Origin: WQXF01 sp031552825
GTDB taxonomy: Bacteria; Bacillota; Clostridia; Christensenellales; Aristaeellaceae
NCBI GenBank assembly: GCA_031552825.1
Contig: JAVBMD010000003.1
Coordinates: 1-62,541 of the forward strand
Direction of reading: 5' to 3'
DNA: 62,541 nucleotides
Shown: one piece after another, positions 1 to 8,740 of the stretch
Position numbering within the stretch: position 1 is the stretch's first letter
How the letters are laid out: each line of letters opens with the position of its first letter
The notes under the pieces: generated by a model
The model's database searches: none
What the model was told of the DNA's origin: nothing
Seen by the model: only the letters and a program-made list of their open reading frames with translations
Program-made: the position numbers and the translations under genes

Positions 1-257
1 CGTTGTTGAGATGCGTTTTTTGCCATCCAATATGCTTCACTCCCTTGTTTTGGTCTTCCACTATTATACGGTAATCTTTCGAGCGGTCAAGTCAGGAAAA
101 TACATGCTTTGTATGAGAAATTTCCTGTGTCGAGAACTGTATAATACAATCGGGTTATGTTTGTGTAGTTATTTAACCATAAACAACTTGCTATTCACGC
201 CACCATGAGCGAATATACACACAACCCAAGGAAAACACTAACAAGGAGGACACCAGC

Positions 258-431
258 ATGAAGAGTACCAACCTGGACAAACTTTTCGACCAGATCGCGG
301 AGCGGCACCTCGGCATTGAAACCCTGCAGGAAAGAAAGAGCGATAGCCTAGACTTCCACGAGGTTCCGGTTTGGGGGCTACGGGCGGCCTTACAGGCGGC
401 TTACGAGGCTGGAGCAAAGGGCAAGGGTTAG
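258..431 (+). CDS. small mobile-element type protein, DUF6900-like (57 aa)
   Basis: A 57-residue protein starts at an ATG preceded by AAGGAGGA (243-250) with a 7-base spacer, and ends with TAG at 429-431. The sequence (LDKLFDQIAERHLGIETL, then SDSLDFHEVPVWGLRAAL) matches my memory of the DUF6900 family, small cytoplasmic proteins common on conjugative and plasmid-like elements of Bacillota. Function unknown. It sits at the start of the AT-rich island, which supports an origin by transfer. The family name is from recall, so moderate confidence. Confidence 0.65.
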   Translation: MKSTNLDKLFDQIAERHLGIETLQERKSDSLDFHEVPVWGLRAALQAAYEAGAKGKG

Positions 432-484
432 GAGGTTGAGAAACTGGCAACAGCGGGCTTCAAAGGGGGGGCTGCTGCAGTTGT

Positions 485-2284
485 TTATTGCAAGTATGAT
501 TCAAGGTATGAGGCAACATCAAGTTGGTTTTTCCTTAAATTGCTTGTCAATTCTGAAAGCATGTTGTAGTCACGAGTAATAACTCCTTCTTTGCCAAACA
601 GATATCCGGCTAGTTCTTTATCCATAGTGATGTCATTTGCGGTTAGTTTGTCCTTACCATATGAAACGTACTCAGCGATAAGATCTGTAGTGATATTTTC
701 AAATCTAACTTCACCCATGATGCATTGATGCTCATCTGAATAGGACAAAATAGGTTTCGCTAGTTTTATCGTAAATAAGTCGAGGACAGCGTCAAGTAGA
801 AAGTAGAAATCGTTAACGCCAAGGCGAAGACCGTTGTTTTTCAGCAAAATATACGTGTAAGTTCGAGAAAAATACGAACATACACTCCCTGCTATCGTTT
901 CTTCAAAAAAGGGCAATAGTACATTGTTCTCGAATCTCGTTTTGCTCATGTCATACAACATTCCAAAGACCGACTCGTCGCCGGTTCCGAGAACTGTTTC
1001 GCATCTCAGCATTCGTGCACATACTACTTTTTGCTGCTCATCATTTAACTCCTTCAGAAAAAGAGCTGTAAAGTATTCCTGAAATGACCTGTGTGTGAAA
1101 CTAAACTCTAAACCATCCACTTGCAAAATGCATACCGATTCAACAAGATCGGCAATAATCTCATTAATATTTGCACTAATCGCTTTTGGTATACTTTTTA
1201 GCACATCTGCGACAGCATCTTTTGAGAAAGATATATGGCGCTTAATATACAATTTGAAGCACAATTCGGAAATAACTGATTTAAAGTCATCAAGGGCTAT
1301 TTTGCATTTTAGTCTCCGCCGATACCCCTCTTTCGTAGCATCATGTTTTGAGAATAGTGTATCAACTGCATTTGAGTAAAAAACGTGTACCTTCTCTGGA
1401 ATCTCCGCATAACTCTCAAATGTTAATAACATTATGGTAAGCAGTAAAGGATTAGCTGCAAATGTTTTATGTTTATTAAATAAATCAGTGTCTAGTCTTA
1501 CGAGGAATCTTGCCTTTACATCTATGTCAAATTCAATTTTTGAGACTAGATTACATGCTTGCTTTTTCGTTAACGGTGAGATTTTTAGCACAGTAAATCT
1601 TTGTAAAGATACAAAGCCAATATCTGCACTGCTTGGCCGTGAAGTAACGATGTAGTAATTGTCACTGTACCTGTCGCAAAAATTGCCAATTTTGTTCAGC
1701 ACAGTGGTCTTATCCTCTACTTCATCAAGTCCATCAAGCAGGAGTAAAAAACATCCTGTCTTAAGCGCATATTTGAAGTACTCAAATTCAAGTGAAAAGC
1801 CAAGACTTTCTAACTTTTCAAATATATAATCACATAATGATAATGTAGTGTTCTTCAAGCCTCGTAGCTCAACATATATTGGGATTAAGTCGGAATGCTT
1901 GATGCTGTTCAAAAAGAGGTGTTTGAGCATTAGGGTTTTTCCTGTTCCAGCCGACCCTGATATCAATATGAAGCGCGAAATATCAAGAACATGATTGATA
2001 TTGCTGGTATCAATAACGCCACACTTGTCTCCTTTTAAATAGTTGCTCTCATAAAAGTTATAAAAATATCTTGGCGCACTATATAATAAGGTTTTAACGT
2101 AACTGTACTTGGTATGTGCTCTTTCTAAGTAATGCTTGAACGCTGTATTGAAATCGACTTGGGTTTTCTTCAAGGAATCCTTGAGTTTGCTTTTTACGGC
2201 CACAAATAACTTATCGGTATTCCTGTCAACCAAACTTGTAATTGCTTCAGCGGCAATTTTATTGATGTCCAACATATCGCTCAC
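485..2284 (-). CDS. NACHT-domain STAND NTPase, candidate defence sensor
   Basis: A 599-residue protein with a GTG start (AAAGGA about 10 bases upstream). Residues 110-117 form a Walker A loop (GSAGTGKT), 180-189 a Walker B (LLLLDGLDEV), and 212-218 the IVTSRPS sensor segment, the order typical of NACHT STAND NTPases. The N-terminal ~100 residues are a helical stretch with no recognisable effector domain; the C-terminal ~250 residues are helical and probably the sensing or scaffold part. Bacterial NACHT proteins are known phage-defence ATPases. It is transcribed divergently from the DUF6414-like and phosphorylase-like genes. Composition is visibly AT-richer than the core genome, which suggests transfer. 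The domain call is solid; the defence role is inference. Confidence 0.85.
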   Translation of the reverse strand: MSDMLDINKIAAEAITSLVDRNTDKLFVAVKSKLKDSLKKTQVDFNTAFKHYLERAHTKYSYVKTLLYSAPRYFYNFYESNYLKGDKCGVIDTSNINHVLDISRFILISGSAGTGKTLMLKHLFLNSIKHSDLIPIYVELRGLKNTTLSLCDYIFEKLESLGFSLEFEYFKYALKTGCFLLLLDGLDEVEDKTTVLNKIGNFCDRYSDNYYIVTSRPSSADIGFVSLQRFTVLKISPLTKKQACNLVSKIEFDIDVKARFLVRLDTDLFNKHKTFAANPLLLTIMLLTFESYAEIPEKVHVFYSNAVDTLFSKHDATKEGYRRRLKCKIALDDFKSVISELCFKLYIKRHISFSKDAVADVLKSIPKAISANINEIIADLVESVCILQVDGLEFSFTHRSFQEYFTALFLKELNDEQQKVVCARMLRCETVLGTGDESVFGMLYDMSKTRFENNVLLPFFEETIAGSVCSYFSRTYTYILLKNNGLRLGVNDFYFLLDAVLDLFTIKLAKPILSYSDEHQCIMGEVRFENITTDLIAEYVSYGKDKLTANDITMDKELAGYLFGKEGVITRDYNMLSELTSNLRKNQLDVASYLESYLQ

Positions 2285-2532
2285 AAAATCGCCATCCTTT
2301 AATCAATATATTGGAATAGTATAGTGAAATGCTTCAAAAAGCAAGCTAAATTATTCCAGAAGACTTCTGATTTTATCAGATGTTTTGCAGCAAAATAAAT
2401 GAATCGGCTAAGTATCTTCCCTTTTGATAAATTGGCTTGATAAGAATCGTGCCTATAGCGAATGAGTGTAGAAATTTTGAATTAATGGAAGTATAATACA
2501 CTTATCAAAACTTTGAAAGGCGTTGACGCAAA

Positions 2533-3453
2533 ATGTGGCCGTTTATCAAAAAAAGAAAAGGTAATCGTCAACCATTTCGAATGAAACAGTTCTTGTATCT
2601 TGATGATGACATTCTCGAATCCTTTGTAGCCCAAAAGCACAAAGGTTTTATTGAGAGCATTGCAATAGAAAAAATCGATCTTGAGAGTAGCTCAAAAGCC
2701 GGTGGCTCAATTAGTATCGAAGGAACTATGGGTGTAGAAAAGCCGCTGAGTCCGATTAAGACAAGCGGCAAGATAGGTTATATAGGAGGATCAAAAACAA
2801 ACGAAGAACAGCACTCGGATAAGAGTGTCGTGACAAAAAGCCAACGAGATAATATGTTCAAAGAGTATTATGACTATTTGATAAGTAATGGTTTGGTTAC
2901 CAGTGACATTAACACGTTGGAGATCAATGGATACGTGAGTTTATCAGGAACATTTCATTTCGTGGATTTTGATAGAATTGAGTCGATACAAGCGTCGATT
3001 GAAGAAGGGGATACTCGTTTTTCTGCCACAGTCGAGTATCGTAACATAGTGGGTAGTATTGCTCCGTTACTCATAAGAATCCCGTACGATGCGTTGATGT
3101 GCCATCAGAATGTCGTGGTTCTGCTCGATAAAAAATATCTCAGAGTCAATAAGCATCGCCTTGGCTTTATACTTGATGGCAGCGTTTCAGTTGTTGGCAA
3201 AGTACATAAGGTGTTGAGTTCTCAGGATAGCAACAAACCGCCAATTCTCAGAATGCTAGACAACATCCAAAAGGACTCGTTCCTTAATATCCTGCATGCG
3301 CTTGAAGTAGTGCCAGATGATAATGTCTTTTTAGTCAATCCAATCGCAATTTATATTGACGATATGCAGCTACTGGAAGCAACGAAAAAGCAACTATTGG
3401 ATGAAGTCACCACCGAGAAGCCATTGGGCGCTGATACAGGGGTTTCTGTATAA
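2533..3453 (+). CDS. DUF6414-like protein
   Basis: A 306-residue protein. After a basic N-terminus it carries the segment MKQFLYLDDDILESFVAQ (about residues 17-34), which resembles the YLYLD...VNSYLSQ opening of DUF6414 proteins, then a glycine/serine-rich stretch and a beta-rich C-terminal half. No signal peptide or membrane segment is seen, and function is unknown. The start is the first ATG; GAAAGG lies about 12 bases upstream, a rather long spacing. It is followed after 70 bases by the phosphorylase-like gene, so the two probably form one transcript divergent from the NACHT gene. The family call is from memory. Confidence 0.6.
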   Translation: MWPFIKKRKGNRQPFRMKQFLYLDDDILESFVAQKHKGFIESIAIEKIDLESSSKAGGSISIEGTMGVEKPLSPIKTSGKIGYIGGSKTNEEQHSDKSVVTKSQRDNMFKEYYDYLISNGLVTSDINTLEINGYVSLSGTFHFVDFDRIESIQASIEEGDTRFSATVEYRNIVGSIAPLLIRIPYDALMCHQNVVVLLDKKYLRVNKHRLGFILDGSVSVVGKVHKVLSSQDSNKPPILRMLDNIQKDSFLNILHALEVVPDDNVFLVNPIAIYIDDMQLLEATKKQLLDEVTTEKPLGADTGVSV

Positions 3454-3523
3454 AAAGGTGACAGTATGAATACATGAACAGCTGTGGCAGGTATATATCA
3501 TTGATTAGCAGGAGGTCTTGGTC

Positions 3524-4771
3524 ATGAATATTACCGACTATGAGCAAAAGACCAGAGAGAACATAATGAGTTTCCTCGATGATAACGAATATTGCCGAGA
3601 CTATTATACAAACTATGAAGCGTCTTTTGATGAAGATATGTATGTGAGTCGACCTGCTTCTGAGCTTCACTTGTTCGAAAAAAAGAACTTAATTGTGTTG
3701 ATGACAGCCAACGATGTTGAGATGGGTGTTTTGCACGTATTCCTGAACAACCATTGTCAGGAAGGGGAATACGGTCGGAAAATTATTCGAATTGTTGATG
3801 GTAAAATAGTCTACTATTTCTCTAAAGTAGGACGTTACGATATTCTGCATGTTTGTAACAAAACAGGTGCATATTCTGAAGGGGGATCTGCAGAAACTAT
3901 AAGAACGGTTATGTCAAAACTAAATCCGATACTTGTAATATCTACAGGAGTAGCATTTGGAATCGACTGGGTTAAGCAGTCTCTGTGTGATGTCATCATA
4001 TCAGAAAGAATACTAGTATATGATAAAGGTATAAAGATTACAGATGGTAAGTTAGTGATTAAGCGTGAGCATATACTATCTACGGAAGCAACTTTGATGG
4101 AACGAATAAGGCAGCACCGCTCACTCATGAGGCCAGGAAAACTACCTCGCTTTCAAATTGGTGATGTTTTGACCGGAGAAGCTGTGGTAAGTGATACTGA
4201 CTTTAAGGCAATGATATGTGGTTTATTTAGTTCGAAATCATCCGTGATTATAGGTGGGGAGATGGAGGGTTATGGAGTTTACGTAGAAGCCGCTCATCAA
4301 GGGGTTCCTTGCATCATCATCAAGGGTATTTGTGACTGGGGAATGCTTAAGAACAGTCTTTCGGATAAAGCAGGTGAAGATGGTGACAAAGAAAATAATG
4401 AACGAAAAGATGCCCTTCAAGCAATGGCTGCAACGCGAGCTTATTCCATAGTTTTTACTCTACTAGAAGATCCATATTTCTTTTCTGATTATGAGCGCAT
4501 CGAGTATAAGCTTGTTCAAGTTGGGCGCTTTTCATTGAAGAAGCAGCATTTTTACCTTGCATTACAGGTCTACTCTTTTATCCTTTCTATCGTTTTGGTT
4601 GCAACATTAGTTGAAAATATCGCACAAATAACTCTTATGAACCTATTGCTTACGTTAGGAGTTGCTTTTGGCTTAGTTTTCGTCTGCGCTTTAGTTTTCG
4701 CTATGGTAGAACACTTTAGAGCAAAAGAGGAGGGCTTCCGCCGAAAGCAAGAGGTAGAGGAAAAAGGATGA
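3524..4771 (+). CDS. nucleoside phosphorylase/nucleosidase-fold protein with two C-terminal membrane helices
   Basis: The ATG at 3524 has AGGAGG at 3510-3515 with 8-base spacing; an in-frame TTG at 3518 is too close. The 415-residue product has a PNP/MTAN-like core: VLMTANDVEMGVL near the N-terminus, ILVISTGVAFGID mid-way, and the characteristic GGEMEGYGVYVEAA followed by IIIKGICDWG, which corresponds to the nucleoside-binding glutamate motif and the ISDxxD-type motif. Residues ~347-396 hold two hydrophobic helices, so the enzyme is probably membrane-anchored. Phosphorylase-like effectors are known in bacterial conflict systems such as CBASS (Cap17-type). Here it pairs with a DUF6414-like gene and a divergent NACHT gene. 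The effector role is inferred. Confidence 0.75.
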   Translation: MNITDYEQKTRENIMSFLDDNEYCRDYYTNYEASFDEDMYVSRPASELHLFEKKNLIVLMTANDVEMGVLHVFLNNHCQEGEYGRKIIRIVDGKIVYYFSKVGRYDILHVCNKTGAYSEGGSAETIRTVMSKLNPILVISTGVAFGIDWVKQSLCDVIISERILVYDKGIKITDGKLVIKREHILSTEATLMERIRQHRSLMRPGKLPRFQIGDVLTGEAVVSDTDFKAMICGLFSSKSSVIIGGEMEGYGVYVEAAHQGVPCIIIKGICDWGMLKNSLSDKAGEDGDKENNERKDALQAMAATRAYSIVFTLLEDPYFFSDYERIEYKLVQVGRFSLKKQHFYLALQVYSFILSIVLVATLVENIAQITLMNLLLTLGVAFGLVFVCALVFAMVEHFRAKEEGFRRKQEVEEKG

Positions 4772-5132
4772 AGAAACTTGCGCTTTAGTCATAACACAAC
4801 ATATCCCAAATATGAAGACGCAGAAATGAAGATAGCATTTGATGCAGGCAAATGCAAATGGGTGATTAGGCTAATATCGCAAATTGCAGTAAAATAGAGC
4901 TTCAATTCCTTGAAAACGAGTATTTATAAGGCTTATGCATGTGCGATGAATTATTCCTTGCTAAAACGAAAGGGGGGTGCATTTTGAGTGTAATATTGAA
5001 GGATTTACGGCTTTTCTTCCGTCAGAAGAGCAAGGGAGAGTTGAGGCGGAAATATTGATTTGCAACATCATATAGTGTTTTCTTCGTTTTCATATATTAA
5101 ACATAGAAAAAGCACTATGTTTTTGACCGCAA
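4772..5132. other. AT-rich gene-free stretch at island edge
   Basis: No convincing gene lies here. Two tiny reading frames exist (one of 23 codons from an ATG ending at 4897, and a TTG-started 24-codon frame at 4984-5058 preceded by a purine-rich AAAGGGGGG), but neither has recognisable content. The stretch probably represents decayed island DNA between the defence genes and the tRNA 3' end. Confidence 0.5.
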
Positions 5133-5173
5133 ATACAAAGAATCCGTCATTCTTCATGACGGATTCTTTGTAT
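5133..5173 (-). terminator. terminator hairpin downstream of tRNA operon
   Basis: A perfect 18-bp inverted repeat (5133-5150 and 5156-5173) with a 5-base loop, located 18 bases past the CCA end of tRNA-Pro on the minus strand. The 3' arm ends in TTTGTAT and is followed by TTTG. Position and stem strength suggest an intrinsic terminator for the tRNA transcript. Confidence 0.7.
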
Positions 5174-5191
5174 CAGATTGTCGTCTGATGG

Positions 5192-5268
5192 TGGTCGAGG
5201 TGACAGGATTTGAACCTGCGACCTTTTGGTCCCGAACCAAACGCGCTACCAAACTGCGCTACACCTCG
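5192..5268 (-). tRNA. tRNA-Pro (anticodon CGG)
   Basis: A full cloverleaf can be read on the minus strand: acceptor CGAGGTG/CACCTCG with discriminator A and encoded CCA, D arm AGCGCAGTTTGGTAGCGC, anticodon loop TTCGGGA (CGG, G37) and T arm with GGTTCAAATCC. It reads codon CCG. It is second in a two-tRNA operon; its 3' end faces the AT-rich island. Confidence 0.96.
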
Positions 5269-5274
5269 ACGCAA

Positions 5275-5350
5275 TGGAGCCATTGAAGGGACTCGAACCC
5301 TTGACCTGCGGTTTACGAAACCGCTGCTCTGCCAGCTGAGCTACAATGGC
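5275..5350 (-). tRNA. tRNA-Thr (anticodon CGT)
   Basis: A 76-base tRNA on the minus strand: acceptor GCCATTG/CAATGGC, discriminator T, encoded CCA, D arm AGCTCAGCTGGCAGAGC, anticodon loop TTCGTAA (CGT), T arm GGTTCGAGTCC. It is the first gene of the tRNA operon, 6 bases upstream of tRNA-Pro, and is expected to decode ACG. Confidence 0.96.
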
Positions 5351-5371
5351 ACGAATCGCCTGCGAGATGAG

Positions 5372-5400
5372 ATTATAGCAGAGGTGGGGAACGTTGTCAA
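5372..5400 (-). promoter_or_regulatory. consensus sigma-A promoter of tRNA operon
   Basis: On the minus strand there is TTGACA (5400-5395), a 17-base spacer and TATAAT (5377-5372), a perfect match to the housekeeping consensus, about 21 bases before the 5' end of tRNA-Thr. Confidence 0.92.
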
Positions 5401-5508
5401 TACGGCGAGGAGGAAATCCGCGGGATTTTAGAGATTTTGCGCGATTGAAGAATGCTGGCGGCGTCCTTCGTTTTTATTCTATGCGGAATCTGCGAGGCCG
5501 CGTGCATG

Positions 5509-6387
5509 TCACGGCGCTTCCGGTTCGCGCGACGGTTCGTAGTCCTCGGTGCGGTTGAGGGGATAGGCGCCGCTGCACTGCTTGAAGGAATAGGGAAGCT
5601 GCGGCTCGGCGTCGGGGTGAAAATACTGCAGTACGGCGGTCAGCGTCAAGGCGCGCTCGGCGGGATACGCTGGCTCGCAGAGGGTTTGGCTAAAACCGAG
5701 GGAGAGGATTGCGTTGTCGAAGAAGAGCGATACGCGTGTGGATTCAACATCAGGATACAGTGTCGCTAGGCGGATCCGCTTGCCATCGAGCTTGCCGCTT
5801 GAGAGCAACGGGCAGTTGTAGCGCGCGCCGCTGTCGGCATCGCTTGCGACCACGAGGCAACCGCCGCCGGGCGCGCCCAGATCGGCGCGCACAAGTTTGA
5901 CGATGCCGTTGGCGACGGCGATCAGCTCGTCGAAGGCTTTAATGACCGCGCGCTCCTTGGGGTCGAGCGCGCCCTCGTAATAATATCGCCACGCGTCGTC
6001 GTCATAGTCCACGCCGGATGAGGCGGGTTCCTTTCTGGGCGCTAGGACGACATATTTCTTGTTCGCGTCCCAATCCTCGGGCGGCCGCTCGTGGCCCAAG
6101 TGAATTGTCGCCGCGCAGCCTTCCTCGTCGTGCGGAGCGGAGAGCGTGATGTCGATGCTGTGCAGCATGGTGGTGCTGTAGTATTCAGGATACACATAGG
6201 CCGTCATGCCGTAGAGCGGCGCGGGCAGTACCTCCATCTCGACGTATCCGGCCTTGTCCGAGAGCAGGCGGGTAAACTCCTCCTCGCTAACGGTGAAGGG
6301 AATCCCCTGAAACAGATGCTCGGCCTGCGCGACCAGCGGGAGGCAGAGCAACAGTACGCAGAGCATGGCGGCAAGAAAGCGGGGCAT
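5509..6387 (-). CDS. exported protein of unknown function
   Basis: A 292-residue protein with a Sec signal peptide (MPRFLAAMLCVLLLCLPLVA, then cleavage near QA-E). The ATG at 6387 is preceded by GGAGG with 6-base spacing. The mature part is acidic and aromatic, has four or five cysteines, and resembles no family I know. It ends in a Pro/Glu-rich tail. It lies 60 bases downstream of the PDZ-domain protein on the same strand, so the pair is probably co-transcribed and acts outside the membrane. Confidence 0.75.
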   Translation of the reverse strand: MPRFLAAMLCVLLLCLPLVAQAEHLFQGIPFTVSEEEFTRLLSDKAGYVEMEVLPAPLYGMTAYVYPEYYSTTMLHSIDITLSAPHDEEGCAATIHLGHERPPEDWDANKKYVVLAPRKEPASSGVDYDDDAWRYYYEGALDPKERAVIKAFDELIAVANGIVKLVRADLGAPGGGCLVVASDADSGARYNCPLLSSGKLDGKRIRLATLYPDVESTRVSLFFDNAILSLGFSQTLCEPAYPAERALTLTAVLQYFHPDAEPQLPYSFKQCSGAYPLNRTEDYEPSREPEAP

Positions 6388-6447
6388 GGCGAACCTCCAT
6401 TTAAGATGATGCGTGTAAAAACGATGGGTGGCGCATGAAGCCGGAAG

Positions 6448-7278
6448 CTATTTCGATTCGAGATGCAAAGGAAGCACGTGATCCTCTCCGTCGCGGTGGT
6501 ACACCATCTCCACCGTTTCGCCGAGCGCAAGCTTCGCCTTCGACTTTTCCATCAGGTAGGAATCGGTCGTCGGGCTGATGCCGTCGAGCAAAACGATGAC
6601 ATCGCCCATTTTCAGCCCCGTCTGCTCCGCGAGGGAACCCGGCTGTACTGCGGTGATGATGAGCCCCACGGGCCGGTTGTAATAGGCTGCCTCGGATTGC
6701 GTGAGGGAAAAATAGCCGATGCCCAAGGCGAAGGAGTTTGCGTCCGACAGAACGGCCAGACCGGGCAACTCGCAGGGAATGGTGTCGGCGGGCTGCTCGG
6801 TGGAATGCCCCTTTGAATCCACCCAAACGCGCTGATCTTCGCGGATGGAGAAGGTGCGCCCGTCGTCGAGCTGAAACCCGGCGATCGAGACCGCGACGCG
6901 ATACGCGCCAAGATGGGTGGGATACGCTCTTCTGAAAAACGTGTCGGTCTTTTGGGGCTTGAGGCCTTGCGAGAAGATGTATTCCGCCCACGAGGCGTCG
7001 CCTTCCGCGGAGACATTCTCCACGGAATTATCGTATTGAAAAACCCGTTCGCCCTTTTTGTCGTAGTAGCGGAAGCGCAGCCAAACGACGACGACCGATT
7101 GCTCGCAGTTGCTTTGAAAGGCGAGCGATATCATATTGCTGTGCGATTGCGCCGAATAGGATACCTTCGTGATCTCCACACTGTATGTATGGATGCGCAT
7201 AGCCTCCGTGGCAAAAGCCGTGGAAAGATGCGTGGTGAGAAGGAGCGCCAGAACAACCGCCGCCGCGAATCGTTTCAT
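6448..7278 (-). CDS. exported PDZ-domain protein
   Basis: A 276-residue protein with an N-terminal signal peptide (MKRFAAAVVLALLLTTHLS; AFA-T cleavage). The start is fixed by AGGAG about 9 bases upstream. Residues ~55-145 look like an Ig-like or FxLYD-type extracellular beta domain. Residues ~195-275 form a PDZ domain with the PVGLIITAVQPGSLAEQTG peptide-binding loop and LKMGDVIVLLDG. No protease domain is attached, so it is likely an adaptor or substrate-binding protein outside the membrane. First gene of a two-gene unit with the exported protein at 5509. Confidence 0.82.
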   Translation of the reverse strand: MKRFAAAVVLALLLTTHLSTAFATEAMRIHTYSVEITKVSYSAQSHSNMISLAFQSNCEQSVVVVWLRFRYYDKKGERVFQYDNSVENVSAEGDASWAEYIFSQGLKPQKTDTFFRRAYPTHLGAYRVAVSIAGFQLDDGRTFSIREDQRVWVDSKGHSTEQPADTIPCELPGLAVLSDANSFALGIGYFSLTQSEAAYYNRPVGLIITAVQPGSLAEQTGLKMGDVIVLLDGISPTTDSYLMEKSKAKLALGETVEMVYHRDGEDHVLPLHLESK

Positions 7279-7426
7279 ACTTTCTCATCTCCTGCTATCG
7301 ATTTGGGATGCGGGAATCATTGGTAATGACAATTTATTTGTTAAACTATACCAGCAATTCGTGATCGTGTCCATAGGCAGCGGGAAGAAAGATCCGCCGA
7401 AACGTATTCTTTCGCGCGTTCATACC

Positions 7427-7455
7427 TTGTGATTTTGGGCATCCTATGATAAAAT
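7427..7455 (+). promoter_or_regulatory. promoter upstream of yicC
   Basis: TTGTGA (7427-7432), 17 bases, TAAAAT (7450-7455). The 16-bp tandem repeats begin 3 bases after the -10 box, so they would form the start of the transcript. Confidence 0.7.
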
Positions 7456-7457
7456 AA

Positions 7458-7533
7458 TCTGATCGGAAAAATGATCTGATCGGAAAATGATCTGACGCAA
7501 AAGCAATCTGATCGTAAAATGATCTGATCGCGA
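7458..7533 (+). repeat. 16-bp tandem repeats, 5 copies, after the yicC promoter
   Basis: Five imperfect copies of TCTGATCGGAAAATGA start at 7458, 7475, 7491, 7507 and 7523 (periods 17, 16, 16, 16). They lie between the -10 box and the yicC ribosome site. Confidence 0.9.
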
Positions 7534-7560
7534 ACCAGCGTATAGCCGGAGGGATGCCGC

Positions 7561-8433
7561 ATGGTGAGTATGACCGGTTATGGAAGAAAGCAGTTGCTGC
7601 GCGATGGACGGGAAATGACCGTGGAGGTCAAGACCGTGAACCATCGCTTTTTGGACATTTCCTTCCGCATGCCGCGCAATCTGGGCTTTTTGGAGGATTC
7701 GATCCGCAAGGTGCTGGCCGACCGTATGCGCCGAGGGCATGCGGACGTGAGCCTTTCCTACCGCAACGGCCGCGCCGACGCGCGCGTGGTGGCGGTGGAT
7801 GAAGGGCTGCTCGTCGCCTACCGCGCGGCGTTCGATACCATCCGCGCCGCCACGCTGGCCGAGGGCGAGATGCGCGTGGCCGACTATGCGCGCCTGCCGG
7901 ACGTGCTGACGATCACCGAGCGCGAGGAAGACCGCGAGGCGGTGATCGCGCTGATGGAGGAGGCGCTGCATGCCGCCTGCGACGAAGCGTGCGCCATGCG
8001 CGAGCGCGAGGGCGAGACCTTGCGGCTGGACATGCTCGAAAAGCTGGCGCATATCGAGGCGATGGCCGCGCAGGTGGCGGCGCGCGCGCCGCTTGTGGTG
8101 CGCGCGTATCAGGAGAAGCTGCAGGCGCGGCTGGCCGAGCTGCTGGATATCCCCGCCGAGCCGCAGCGCATCGCGCAGGAGGTGGCGCTGTTCGCCGACC
8201 GCTGCGCCATCGATGAGGAGCTGGTGCGCCTCGCCAGCCATATTGAGCAAATGCGCGCCGCCTTTTCCGGCGAGGAGGGCGTCGGCCGCAGGCTGGATTT
8301 CCTGATTCAGGAACTCAACCGCGAGGTCAACACCATCGGCTCAAAGGCCTCGGATCTGGAAATCGCCGCGCGCGTGGTCGACATGAAGGGTGACATCGAG
8401 AAGCTTCGCGAGCAGGTGCAGAACATCGAGTAA
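7561..8433 (+). CDS. yicC: YicC family endoribonuclease-like protein
   Basis: A 290-residue protein starting MVSMTGYGRKQ, the hallmark N-terminus of the YicC/YloC family, with VEVKTVNHRFLDISFRMP next and the conserved C-terminal part GRRLDFLIQELNREVNTIGSKA. Family members are cytoplasmic endoribonucleases involved in RNA turnover. Length is normal. GGAGG lies 8 bases before the ATG. It heads the conserved Bacillota cluster yicC-remA-gmk-rpoZ-coaBC, with 33 bases to remA. Confidence 0.93.
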   Translation: MVSMTGYGRKQLLRDGREMTVEVKTVNHRFLDISFRMPRNLGFLEDSIRKVLADRMRRGHADVSLSYRNGRADARVVAVDEGLLVAYRAAFDTIRAATLAEGEMRVADYARLPDVLTITEREEDREAVIALMEEALHAACDEACAMREREGETLRLDMLEKLAHIEAMAAQVAARAPLVVRAYQEKLQARLAELLDIPAEPQRIAQEVALFADRCAIDEELVRLASHIEQMRAAFSGEEGVGRRLDFLIQELNREVNTIGSKASDLEIAARVVDMKGDIEKLREQVQNIE

Positions 8434-8466
8434 GCCCATTTCGCATACGAGACATCGGAGGTATCT

Positions 8467-8739
8467 GTGAATATCAGACTGGTCAATGTTGGGTTTGGCA
8501 ATGTGGTTTCCGCAAACCGGCTCATCGCCGTCGTCAGTCCCGAATCCGCGCCCATCAAGCGCGCGGTGCAGGATGCCCGCGAGCAAGGCCGCCTCATCGA
8601 CGCTACCTGCGGCAGACGTACCCGCGCGGTCATCATCACCGATAGCGATCACGTCGTCCTCTCCGCGTTGCAGCCGGAAACCGTGGCCAACCGTTTGAGC
8701 CGCGATATTGCCGCCGACGAGGCTGAGGAGGAGGAATAA
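8467..8739 (+). CDS. remA: RemA family DNA-binding regulator (DUF370)
   Basis: A 90-residue protein with a GTG start giving MNIRLVNVGFGNVV, the signature of the RemA/DUF370 family. ATCGRRTRAVIITDS and a central VVSPESAPIKRAVQDAR match the family. RemA in Bacillus subtilis is a ring-forming DNA-binding activator of matrix genes; in clostridia its gene typically sits between yicC and gmk, as here. The acidic tail (EAEEEE) is encoded by the GAGGAGG that serves gmk. Confidence 0.93.
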   Translation: MNIRLVNVGFGNVVSANRLIAVVSPESAPIKRAVQDAREQGRLIDATCGRRTRAVIITDSDHVVLSALQPETVANRLSRDIAADEAEEEE

Positions 8740-8740
8740 C

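Noticed and set aside
11..208. 65-residue plus-strand frame at the left edge
   Set aside because: No ribosome site, no recognisable content and composition of random AT-rich DNA.
4772..4897. Stop-codon readthrough extension of the phosphorylase-like gene
   Set aside because: The frame stays open for 41 codons past TGA but has no recognisable domain or recoding signal.
5210..5431. Plus-strand reading frame across the tRNAs
   Set aside because: It is the translated reverse complement of the two tRNAs, a common artefact.
7458..7533. CRISPR array
   Set aside because: Units are 16 bp with no unique spacers; no cas genes in the window.
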